Under the pieces are notes generated by a model. That model did no database searches, was not told the origin of the DNA, and saw only the letters and a list, made by a program, of their open reading frames with translations. The position numbers and the translations under genes were made by a program. A stretch of 5,599 nt of DNA from Elusimicrobia bacterium RIFCSPLOWO2_12_FULL_59_9 (GTDB lineage: Bacteria; Elusimicrobiota; Elusimicrobia; O2-12-FULL-59-9): contig MGUX01000146.1 in assembly GCA_001800185.1 (NCBI GenBank), forward strand, positions 1 to 5,599, in the 5' to 3' direction. This document shows, piece after piece, positions 1 to 5,599 of the stretch (position 1 is the stretch's first letter; the number at the start of each line of letters is the position of its first letter).

Positions 1-1860
1 CGGGGAATCAACCGCTGCTTTGATCTGACAGCCACGCCCTTCGCCCCGACCGGCAAGAAGAGCGGCGAAGAGACCCTGTTCGAGTGGATCGTCAGCGACT
101 TCGGCCTCAATGATGCCATTGAAGCAGGAATCGTCAAGACGCCGCGGGTCGTCATTCGGGATGACGGTGTCCCTGACGCCAAGACTTACAAGTCACGGCT
201 TTATCACATCTACATGGACCCCGAGGTCAAAGACGACCTCAACCGCAGAGCGGAGCCACACGAGAAGCTTCCCGACTTGGTCACCAATCGCTACTACCTC
301 CTGGGCAAAGATTGGCTTGAGACGGCCAAGGACTGGAAGAAGCGGAATTTCCCCACGCCGCCGGTCATGATCTCCGTTGCCAACCGGACAGAGACAGCCG
401 CCCGCATCCATTATGCGTTCACCCGCGGCAAGATTCGCATCGATGAGCTGAAGGCTCCCGAGAAAACGCTGCACATCGACTCCAAGGTCCTCAGGGAGGC
501 CGAGTCCCTCACAGAAGCGGTTGAGTTGGATTCCAACGGCTCCTGGGATGAAGAGGGTGACGAGAACGCACCCACGCGGAAGCTCTCCAGGAAGGAGCAG
601 GCGGAGCTGCTGCGCCGCAGGGTGGACACCGTCGGTAAGGTTGGCCAGCCCGGCGAGCAAATCCAGAACGTGGTTTCGGTGGGTATGCTCTCCGAAGGTT
701 GGGACGCCAAGACGGTAACCCATATCATGGGCCTGCGGGCCTTTTCCAGCCAACTCCTGTGCGAGCAAGTCGTGGGCCGCGGCTTGCGGCGCACCTCCTA
801 TGAAGTCAACCCGGAATCGGGCTTTTTTGAGCCTGAATACGTCAACATCTTTGGAATCCCGTTCACTTTCCTCCCTCACGAGGGTGGCGATGGCCCACCC
901 CCTCCGCCCCCTACACCGAAAACCCGCATCGAGCCCCAGTCGGAGAAGATCGAGTTCCAGATTTCATGGCCGAATATCGTACGCGTTGACCACGAGTACC
1001 GGCCACAACTCGCGTTGGAATGGACCAAGATCAAGCCTTTGACAATAAACGCCAACGAGACGAGGACCATCGCCGAACTGGCTCCGGTCGTCGAAGGCAA
1101 GCCGGACGCGAGCCGCCTTACCGAGATCGATCTTGAAGGACTTGGACGCAAGTTCCGCATGCAGAAGGTTATTTTCGAGGTGGCCGGGGACATCTACGAT
1201 CAGATGAAACCCGGTTGGAAGGCAAACCGCGAGTTTCTGTTGGCCCAACTCATCGGCTTGGTGGAGCAGTTCCTCAAGAGCGACCGGATCGACATTGACC
1301 CACCGCTGTTTAACCAGGACGACTTGCGCCGGCGTATCCTGCTGACCCTCAATATGTCCAAGATCGTCCAGCACATCTGGGAGGCGATCCGCTTCTCCAA
1401 CACAGAAGCACTGGTCCCGGTCTTCGACACCGAATGCCCGGTCCGGTCGACCGGCGACATGCGCCCCTGGTTCACCGGCAAGCCGGTCGAACACACCAAG
1501 CGCTCCCATATCAGCCATTGCGTTTACGACAGCACCTGGGAGGCCAGCGAGGCGTTCAAGCTCGACCACGACAAGGCCGTCGAGGCTTGGGTGAAGAACG
1601 ACCATCTTGGATTCCAGATTCTTTACATCTCAAACGGAGTCGTGAAGAAGTACTACCCCGACTTTCTGATCCGACTCAAAGGCGGGAAGACGCTGGTGCT
1701 GGAAGTGAAGGGGCAGGACTCCCAGGAGAACCGCACCAAGCGCGAGTTTCTGAAGGAGTGGGTCGAAGCCATCAACGCGCACGGCGGCTTCGGCGAGTGG
1801 GCCTGGGATGTGTCGCTAAATCCGGCGGATTTGCCAGAGATACTTCGCAAGCACTCCTGA
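1..1860 (+). CDS. Type III Res-like restriction endonuclease (SF2 helicase plus PD-(D/E)XK nuclease), 5'-truncated
   Basis: The frame is open from base 1 and ends at TGA 1858-1860, giving 619 residues; the true start lies left of the window. Residues 8-13 read DLTATP, helicase motif III of SF2 enzymes, followed by the stretch around SDFGLNDAIEAGIVKTPRVV (about 31-50) typical of Res-type restriction helicases. Motif V is near 226-241 (SVGMLSEGWDAKTVTH) and motif VI at 255-264 (EQVVGRGLRR) with its arginine fingers. A six-proline run (299-304) links the helicase core to the C-terminal part. Near the end, YYPDFLI (551-557) and LEVKG (567-571) form a PD-(D/E)XK active site: D554, E568, K570. By family knowledge such proteins couple ATP hydrolysis to cleavage of foreign DNA in the cytoplasm. 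Walker A and the DEAH box must lie upstream. No methyltransferase is in the window, so whether it is a true type III Res with a Mod partner or a stand-alone Res-like enzyme cannot be told. The class is well supported; the exact subfamily is not. Confidence 0.9.
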   Translation, partial: RGINRCFDLTATPFAPTGKKSGEETLFEWIVSDFGLNDAIEAGIVKTPRVVIRDDGVPDAKTYKSRLYHIYMDPEVKDDLNRRAEPHEKLPDLVTNRYYLLGKDWLETAKDWKKRNFPTPPVMISVANRTETAARIHYAFTRGKIRIDELKAPEKTLHIDSKVLREAESLTEAVELDSNGSWDEEGDENAPTRKLSRKEQAELLRRRVDTVGKVGQPGEQIQNVVSVGMLSEGWDAKTVTHIMGLRAFSSQLLCEQVVGRGLRRTSYEVNPESGFFEPEYVNIFGIPFTFLPHEGGDGPPPPPPTPKTRIEPQSEKIEFQISWPNIVRVDHEYRPQLALEWTKIKPLTINANETRTIAELAPVVEGKPDASRLTEIDLEGLGRKFRMQKVIFEVAGDIYDQMKPGWKANREFLLAQLIGLVEQFLKSDRIDIDPPLFNQDDLRRRILLTLNMSKIVQHIWEAIRFSNTEALVPVFDTECPVRSTGDMRPWFTGKPVEHTKRSHISHCVYDSTWEASEAFKLDHDKAVEAWVKNDHLGFQILYISNGVVKKYYPDFLIRLKGGKTLVLEVKGQDSQENRTKREFLKEWVEAINAHGGFGEWAWDVSLNPADLPEILRKHS

Positions 1861-1884
1861 GCAGGTACTCATGGATCTGCATAA

Positions 1885-1926
1885 GTGGGCGGAAAGTGCT
1901 GATGGCGGGCCCACCTTGTTTTCTTA
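1885..1926 (+). terminator. Possible intrinsic terminator of the restriction gene
   Basis: A GC-rich 6-bp stem, GTGGGC (1885-1890) with GCCCAC (1909-1914), starts 24 nt after the stop codon of the restriction gene and is followed at once by a T-rich stretch, CTTGTTTTCTTA (1915-1926). Position and tail fit a Rho-independent terminator. The 18-nt loop is long and the T tract is interrupted by G and C, so this is tentative. Confidence 0.35.
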
Positions 1927-1956
1927 GGCGGTTCGGGTGGCGTCGTGGGGTAGGAT

Positions 1957-1999
1957 CGCCCGAGGAGGTGAGTGAGTCCCGGTGGGACTCACTCGGGCG
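1957..1999. other. Strong perfect hairpin in the convergent intergenic region
   Basis: GAGTGAGTCCC (1970-1980) and GGGACTCACTC (1984-1994) are perfect 11-bp inverted repeats around a GGT triloop. Five further pairs, CGCCC (1957-1961) with GGGCG (1995-1999), can close an outer stem with an 8-nt purine-rich bulge (1962-1969) on the left. An alternative fold pairs 1957-1964 with 1992-1999 over 8 bp, so two competing structures share the right arm. No T tract follows on either strand, so a classical intrinsic terminator is unlikely. A palindromic repeat unit, a mobile-element end, or part of a structured RNA all remain possible; none is shown by the sequence. Confidence 0.6.
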
Positions 2000-2000
2000 C

Positions 2001-2086
2001 GCCAGTTGCCGGGCTGGCCGTTCGCAGTGCTCACGGCACTTGGCGCACCCGTGGTGCCTGCTCCGGCCGCAGGGCGATGGGGCCCT
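2001..2086. other. Run of four short hairpins, function unknown
   Basis: Four consecutive 5-bp stems lie directly after the strong hairpin: GCCAG (2001-2005) with CTGGC (2014-2018); AGTGC (2026-2030) with GCACT (2036-2040); GCACC (2045-2049) with GGTGC (2053-2057), triloop CGT; AGGGC (2071-2075) with GCCCT (2082-2086). Short stems arise by chance in GC-rich DNA, but four non-overlapping ones in under 90 bases after an 11-bp stem is suggestive of a structured RNA or a degenerate mobile-element end. I recognise no known RNA family. The rest of 1861-2144 shows no convincing gene. Confidence 0.3.
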
Positions 2087-2144
2087 ACGGCGACAGGCCC
2101 TGGACCGCCGTATAAAGGAAAGCAAGTGCCGGGCGGGGGCGTTT

Positions 2145-2729
2145 TTAGGGCTGCTTTTGTTTTTTGAGCCAGATGCGGTAGTTTTTCCAGAACTGTTTCA
2201 GCACGGAGAAGAGGATGGGCTGAAGGTGGTAGGTTTCATGGGTCAGCTCGCGAAGGGACGCGGCTTTCCGCAGGTTCGCGGGCGCGCCGTTGTTGACGTT
2301 GATGCCGACGCCGATGGTCAGCCAGGCGATTTTTCCCTTGAGCGTCACTTTTGCTTCCGCTAAAATTCCGCAAACTTTCTTGTAGACCGGTTTCTTCGCG
2401 GGGTGCGCCATGAGGACATCGTTGGGCGGCTTGATTTTGGTCAAGAGGCCGGTGTGGGCGTAGAGGGCGCTGGCGATGGCCGAGGCCGTCAACAGGCTGA
2501 CCTCGCCCAGCTTTTCCACCGAAAACTCCGGCCGCAAAACAAGCGAGAAATAAAGCCCGCCGTCGGGGGACTGCCACTTGCGGCCTCGGCGGCCTCGTCC
2601 CTCCGTCTGCCGGTCGGCCAGGAAAAGGGAGCCGCTCGGGGTATTCACCTCGGCCATGGCCTTAGCCATATTTTGCGTCGAGTCGACCTCGACGAAATGC
2701 ATAAAATGCGTGATTCCGGGCAGTTTCAT
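2145..2729 (-). CDS. birA: Biotin--[acetyl-CoA-carboxylase] ligase, minimal class without DNA-binding domain
   Basis: This 194-residue protein makes biotinyl-5'-AMP from biotin and ATP and transfers biotin to the acceptor lysine of carboxylase carrier proteins in the cytoplasm. Visible motifs: VDSTQN (15-20) at the substrate pocket; GRGRRGRKW (44-52), the biotinyl-AMP binding loop; KPPNDVL (100-106), equivalent to the usual KWPND block but with proline in place of tryptophan; KVCGILAEA (118-126), where K118 matches the ligase lysine of KxxGIL; and GVGINVN (140-146). It lacks the N-terminal helix-turn-helix of regulatory BirA, so it should not repress biotin genes, and the C-terminal SH3-like domain seems very short or absent. 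Start: ATG 2729 is the only usual start codon between the nadC stop and the first motif. No clear ribosome binding site precedes it; the only GAGG lies about 25 nt upstream at the nadC stop, so translational coupling to nadC is plausible. It is probably the last gene of the uvrB-nadC-birA transcript. Confidence 0.93.
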   Translation of the reverse strand: MKLPGITHFMHFVEVDSTQNMAKAMAEVNTPSGSLFLADRQTEGRGRRGRKWQSPDGGLYFSLVLRPEFSVEKLGEVSLLTASAIASALYAHTGLLTKIKPPNDVLMAHPAKKPVYKKVCGILAEAKVTLKGKIAWLTIGVGINVNNGAPANLRKAASLRELTHETYHLQPILFSVLKQFWKNYRIWLKKQKQP

Positions 2730-2756
2730 GGGTTCAAGCGCGCAGCACGGGCATCC

Positions 2757-3662
2757 TCATTGTTCAATAAGATTCAGGCTCAAATCAAGCGCCGGCGCGG
2801 AGTGGGTCAGCGCTCCGATGGAAATCCGGTCCACGCCCGTCTCGGCGACGCGGCGGACGTTCTTTAGGGTCACCGAACCGGAGGCCTCGATTTCGACGCG
2901 CCCTTTCCGGATCTCCGCCGCCGCGCGAATGCGCTGGACGGCCTTTCGCAGGCCGCGCGGGGACATATTATCCAGCAAAATGACGTCCGCCTTCAAGGCC
3001 AGCGCCATGCCGATTTCGGAGGCGTTTTTGGCCTCCATGGTGATTTTGGCTTGGGGAGCCGCCTTGCGCCGCCGCGCCACGAAGCTTTGAAGGGCGCGCA
3101 GGGCCGAACCGGAGCTTTCCTTTCGGGCCAGCGCCTGAATGTGGTTGTCTTTGATCATGACCGAGTCGTAGAGTCCCATCCTGTGGTTCTGCCCGCCGCC
3201 GCAGCGCACGGCGTATTTTTCAAGCACCCGAAGCGCGGGGGTCGTCTTGCGGGTGTCATAAATATGGGCGCGCGTGCCGGCCGCCTTTTTGACGAAGGCG
3301 CTTGTGAGCGTGGCGATTCCGGAAAGTCTTTGGAGAAAGTTCAGAGCCGTTCTTTCGGCGCTGAGGATATCGCGCGAGCCCGTCACCCGCAGGATTTTGC
3401 GGCCCGGCGTCAGCGGCGAACCATCCGGCGTCAAAATGCGCACGCGCGCGCCGGGACAGGCGCAGCGAAAAACTTCCCGGGCGATGGCGGCGCCGCAGAG
3501 AACTCCTTTTTCTTTGGCGCAAATAAGCGCGGTCAGAGTCCGGTGTTTGGGCAGCAAGCCGGAGGTGGTGATGTCTCCGGCGCGGCCCAGGTCCTCCCTT
3601 AAGGCGGAGCGGATGAGCGCGCTGATATATTTTGGATTCAGCCGCTGTTTTATCCTGTTCAC
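2757..3662 (-). CDS. nadC: Nicotinate-nucleotide pyrophosphorylase (carboxylating), quinolinate phosphoribosyltransferase
   Basis: It converts quinolinate and PRPP to nicotinate mononucleotide, CO2 and pyrophosphate in de novo NAD synthesis. Numbered from GTG 3662 (301 residues): EDLGRAGDITT (23-33), ERTALNFLQRLSGIAT (103-118) with R104, DTRKTTP (136-142) with R138 and K139, GGGQNHRMGLYD (155-166) with H160 and R161, IKDNH (170-174) with K171, E210 in MEAKN, LLDN (229-232) with D231, and the EASGSV and SIGAL phosphate-binding stretches near 259-264 and 281-285. These match the known substrate and phosphate residues of the family. The usual acidic EVEVEN strand is here ITMEAKN: the key glutamate is kept and the neighbouring acidic position is lysine. 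Start is uncertain. GTG 3662 gives a normal N-terminus; GTG 3686 is in frame, three octamer repeats upstream, and would add eight repeat-derived residues. Neither has a good ribosome binding site, and no internal ATG exists before the catalytic core. Full length otherwise. It ends 27 nt before birA. Confidence 0.95.
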   Translation of the reverse strand: MNRIKQRLNPKYISALIRSALREDLGRAGDITTSGLLPKHRTLTALICAKEKGVLCGAAIAREVFRCACPGARVRILTPDGSPLTPGRKILRVTGSRDILSAERTALNFLQRLSGIATLTSAFVKKAAGTRAHIYDTRKTTPALRVLEKYAVRCGGGQNHRMGLYDSVMIKDNHIQALARKESSGSALRALQSFVARRRKAAPQAKITMEAKNASEIGMALALKADVILLDNMSPRGLRKAVQRIRAAAEIRKGRVEIEASGSVTLKNVRRVAETGVDRISIGALTHSAPALDLSLNLIEQ

Positions 3663-3789
3663 ACGATCACTCGACCACTCGACCACTTGATCACTGGTTC
3701 CCTGGTTTGCCCGATCACTCGATCACCCTCTCATTCCCCACTCTATCACTTTACCACTCTACCACTACCCCTTGGCCACTCGATCACTA
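3657..3789. repeat. Degenerate 8-bp repeat array across the uvrB-nadC junction
   Basis: About twelve copies of an octamer, GATCACTC-like on + and GAGTGRTC-like on -, are visible. One contiguous block comprises GTTCACAC (3657, degenerate), GATCACTC (3665), GACCACTC (3673), GACCACTT (3681) and GATCACTG (3689). Others are GATCACTC (3713), GATCACCC (3721), TATCACTT (3744), TACCACTC (3752), TACCACTA (3760), GGCCACTC (3774) and GATCACTA (3782), separated by short pyrimidine-rich spacers. The strand composition is sharply skewed, with + very poor in G. The array supplies the uvrB stop codon (TAG within the 3760-3767 unit), the last uvrB codons, and both possible GTG starts of nadC. Copies are in direct orientation, so this is not a CRISPR array or a palindromic unit. 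Function unknown. Confidence 0.8.
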
Positions 3790-3805
3790 TTTCCCTGCTT
3801 CACCC
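3681..3805. repeat. Higher-order direct repeat: 32-bp unit at 3681-3712 and 3774-3805
   Basis: The octamer array contains a longer duplication. Positions 3681-3712 and 3774-3805 align without gaps with 25 of 32 identical bases: two octamers followed by a shared TTCCCTG core (3698-3704 and 3791-3797) and a CCC end. The left copy is upstream of nadC; the right copy lies inside the uvrB coding end, where it encodes roughly the last nine or ten residues before AKG. This suggests that the array grew by block duplication of an octamer-plus-spacer unit, not only by single-octamer slippage. Confidence 0.6.
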
Positions 3806-5599
3806 GCATCTCCTTGATTTCAAATAGCTGATCCCGAAGCATCGCGGCCAGCTCGAAATCCAAATTCTCAGCAGCCTCTTTCATTTGCTTCTCGATCTCG
3901 GCGGCGACGGCCGGAAGGTTCGCTTTATCAATAGACCCGAGTTTTGGATTTTTCAGCAGGGAGAGGGTTTCCTTTTTTGCCTCGTACTCGAATTCCTCCA
4001 ACTCGTGCACGGCCTTTTGAATGGTGCGCGGCGTGATCCGGTATTTTTTGTTGTGCAGGGCCTGTTTGCTTCGCCGGCGAGACATTTCATCCATCGCCTG
4101 CCGCATCGCCGCCGTTTGCCGGTCGGCGTAAAAAATGACCTCGCCGTTAAGATTGCGGGCGGCGCGCCCGGCGATTTGGATCAAGGTGGTCGCGCTCCTC
4201 AAGAAACCCTCGTTATCCGCGTCTAGAATCGCCACCAAGGACACCTCGGGCAAGTCCAAGCCTTCTCGCAGCAGGTTGATGCCGACCAAAACGTCGAAAT
4301 TTCCCTGCCTTAATTCCTTGAGAATCTGCACCCGTCTCAGGGCGTCGATATCGGAGTGAAGGTACTGGACGCGGATTCCCTTCGCGGACAAGAAGGCGGA
4401 GAGGTCCTCGGCCGTGCGCTTGGTCAGCGTGTTGACCAGAACGCGCTCCTTGCCCCGCACCCGGGTCTCGATGCGCCCGATGAGATCCTGAATTTGCCCC
4501 TCGGCCGGCCGGACGATGACCGGGGGATCGACCAGGCCGGTGGGGCGAATCACCTGGTCCACGATGACGCCATTGGACTTTTTGAGCTCGTAGGGTCCGG
4601 GCGTGGCCGAAATGTAGATGACCTGCGGGGCGAGGCTTTCAAACTCCTGGAACTTCAGCGGGCGGTTGTCCAGGGCCGAGGGGAGGCGAAAGCCGAAATC
4701 AATCAAGGTCTGCTTGCGGGAGCGGTCGCCCTCGTACATGCCCCCGATCTGCGGCACGGCGATGTGGGATTCGTCGATGAGCATCAAAAAGTCCTTGGGA
4801 AAGTAGTCGAGGAGGCAGTCGGGGCGCTCCCCCGGTTTTTTGCCGGACAGATGCCTGGAATAGTTTTCGACGCCGTGGCAAAATCCGAGCTCCTTGAGCA
4901 TCTCCAAGTCGTAGCGCGTCTTCTGCCGGAGGCGCTCCGCCTCCAGATTTTTCCCGGCGGATTTCAGCCAGGCAAGCCGCTCCTCCAGCTCATTTTTGAT
5001 GGCCGCGAGAGCCGCCTCAAGGCGCGGCTGCGAAGTGATGAAGTGTTTGGCGGGGTAAATGCAGAATTGCCGCAGGCGCTTAAGTTTCTGGCTGGTGACG
5101 GGGTGGATCTCCGTCAGGGAACGGATCGTGTTGCCGTCGAGCTCGATTCTCAAGGCGGTGTCGCTGTAGGCGGGGAAAACGTCCACCACGTTTCCGCGGA
5201 CGCGGAAAACCCCGCGTTTGAACTCGACCTGGTTTCTCTCATAATGAATCTTGACTAAGCCGTCCAAAAGCTCCGCGCGGTTTTTGGGGCGGTTTTCCTC
5301 CAAGAAAACGCACATGTTTCTGTAGTTTTCAGGAGAGCCGATATTGTAAATGCACGACACGGAGGCTACGACGATGACGTCGCGCCGGGACAACAGGGTG
5401 CTGGTCGCCTTCAGGCGCAATTTATCGATGTGCTCGTTGATAGCGGCGTCCTTTTCGATATACGTGTCCGTTTGAGGAACGTAGGCTTCGGGCTGGTAGT
5501 AGTCGTAGTAGGAGACGAAATATTCCACCGCGTTGCCGGGAAAAAAGGATTTAAACTCGGCGTAAAGCTGGGCCGCCAGAACTTTGTTGGGAGAAAGCA
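3765..5599 (-). CDS. uvrB: Excinuclease ABC subunit B (UvrB), 5' end outside window
   Basis: UvrB is the damage-verifying helicase-like subunit of bacterial nucleotide excision repair; it is loaded by UvrA and then recruits UvrC. The frame is open to the right edge, giving 610 residues of an expected 660-680; about 70 N-terminal residues with Walker A are missing. Numbered from the first full codon (5597): LSPNKVLAAQLY (1-12, motif Ia), YYDYYQPEAYVPQTDTY (30-46, the beta-hairpin that inserts between DNA strands), SCIYNIGSP (81-89), DESH (275-278, motif II), SATPG (330-334, motif III), the motif V region around GINLLREGLDLPE (439-451), QIAGRAARN (474-482, motif VI; usually QTIGRAARN), and a C-terminal UVR motif near 563-598 that contacts UvrA/UvrC. 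The GTG at 5528 is an internal valine, not the start. The final residues, about QGNSDRVAKG, and the TAG stop lie in the octamer repeat array, so the native C-terminus seems to have been replaced or extended by repeat DNA just after the UVR motif. Confidence 0.97.
   Translation of the reverse strand, partial: LSPNKVLAAQLYAEFKSFFPGNAVEYFVSYYDYYQPEAYVPQTDTYIEKDAAINEHIDKLRLKATSTLLSRRDVIVVASVSCIYNIGSPENYRNMCVFLEENRPKNRAELLDGLVKIHYERNQVEFKRGVFRVRGNVVDVFPAYSDTALRIELDGNTIRSLTEIHPVTSQKLKRLRQFCIYPAKHFITSQPRLEAALAAIKNELEERLAWLKSAGKNLEAERLRQKTRYDLEMLKELGFCHGVENYSRHLSGKKPGERPDCLLDYFPKDFLMLIDESHIAVPQIGGMYEGDRSRKQTLIDFGFRLPSALDNRPLKFQEFESLAPQVIYISATPGPYELKKSNGVIVDQVIRPTGLVDPPVIVRPAEGQIQDLIGRIETRVRGKERVLVNTLTKRTAEDLSAFLSAKGIRVQYLHSDIDALRRVQILKELRQGNFDVLVGINLLREGLDLPEVSLVAILDADNEGFLRSATTLIQIAGRAARNLNGEVIFYADRQTAAMRQAMDEMSRRRSKQALHNKKYRITPRTIQKAVHELEEFEYEAKKETLSLLKNPKLGSIDKANLPAVAAEIEKQMKEAAENLDFELAAMLRDQLFEIKEMRVKQGNSDRVAKG

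Noticed and set aside
193..879. 228-codon - strand open frame inside the restriction gene
   Set aside because: It is antisense to helicase motifs V and VI, which are clearly coding on the + strand.
1772..2125. - strand open frame of 117 codons covering most of the intergenic region
   Set aside because: It overlaps the end of the restriction gene, is dominated by Arg, Ser and Pro, and no family was recognisable; the hairpins at 1957-2086 explain the region at least as well.
2105..2146. Terminator on + before the T runs at 2142-2146 and 2150-2165
   Set aside because: The only stem found (CCGCC 2105-2109 with GGCGG 2132-2136) has a 22-nt loop and is not adjacent to the T run; on the - strand the tail would be A-rich.
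1434..2363. Long + strand open frame overlapping the end of the restriction gene, the intergenic region and birA
   Set aside because: It overlaps two well-supported genes in other frames, is rich in Arg/Gly/Pro as expected of a shadow in GC-rich DNA, and shows no recognisable motif.
2736..2753. Six-codon micro-ORF on - starting at the ATG just after the nadC stop
   Set aside because: It is too short, ends before birA in another frame, and looks like chance despite the GAGG beside it.
3657..3789. CRISPR array
   Set aside because: The repeat unit is only 8 bp, spacers are irregular or absent, and no cas gene is present.
4356..5258. 300-codon + strand open frame inside uvrB
   Set aside because: It is antisense to strongly conserved UvrB motifs and is a codon-bias shadow.
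5526..5528. GTG as the uvrB start
   Set aside because: The frame continues upstream with clear UvrB motif Ia (NKVLAAQLY), so this is an internal valine and the gene runs off the window.

Overview
The window is bacterial DNA of fairly high GC. It holds two unrelated blocks that converge on a short intergenic stretch. The + strand block (1-1860) is the 3' part of a large restriction endonuclease of the type III Res / SF2 helicase kind. The - strand block (2145-5599) is a housekeeping cluster, read from high to low coordinates as uvrB (5' end outside the window), nadC, birA. Taxonomy cannot be fixed from the sequence. All three housekeeping proteins are clearly bacterial and complete in their key motifs. 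The nadC and birA starts lack a clear Shine-Dalgarno sequence, and a short degenerate repeat lies between two of the genes. This would fit an uncultured or candidate-phylum lineage, but that is only a guess.

Layout. 1-1860: restriction endonuclease, truncated at its N-terminus by the window edge; it begins at helicase motif III and keeps motifs V and VI and a C-terminal PD-(D/E)XK nuclease signature. 1861-2144: no gene; it contains a possible terminator for the restriction gene, one strong 11-bp perfect hairpin with an extra outer stem, and a run of four short hairpins. 2145-2729 (-): birA, a minimal biotin-protein ligase without a DNA-binding domain. 2757-3662 (-): nadC, quinolinate phosphoribosyltransferase. 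3657-3789: a degenerate 8-bp repeat array (- strand consensus roughly GAGTGRTC) that covers the nadC-uvrB junction and supplies the uvrB stop codon and the possible nadC start codons. 3765-5599 (-): uvrB, missing about the first 70 residues including Walker A.

The three - strand genes are close enough (27 nt between nadC and birA, about 100 nt between uvrB and nadC) to be one transcript, with its promoter beyond the right edge. They serve different processes: nucleotide excision repair, NAD synthesis and biotin attachment to carboxylases. The restriction gene is a defence function in the opposite orientation, so 1861-2144 is a natural boundary between accessory and core DNA. No complete new system is visible. 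The two observations most worth a second look are the octamer array that has invaded two gene ends, and the hairpin-rich intergenic stretch.
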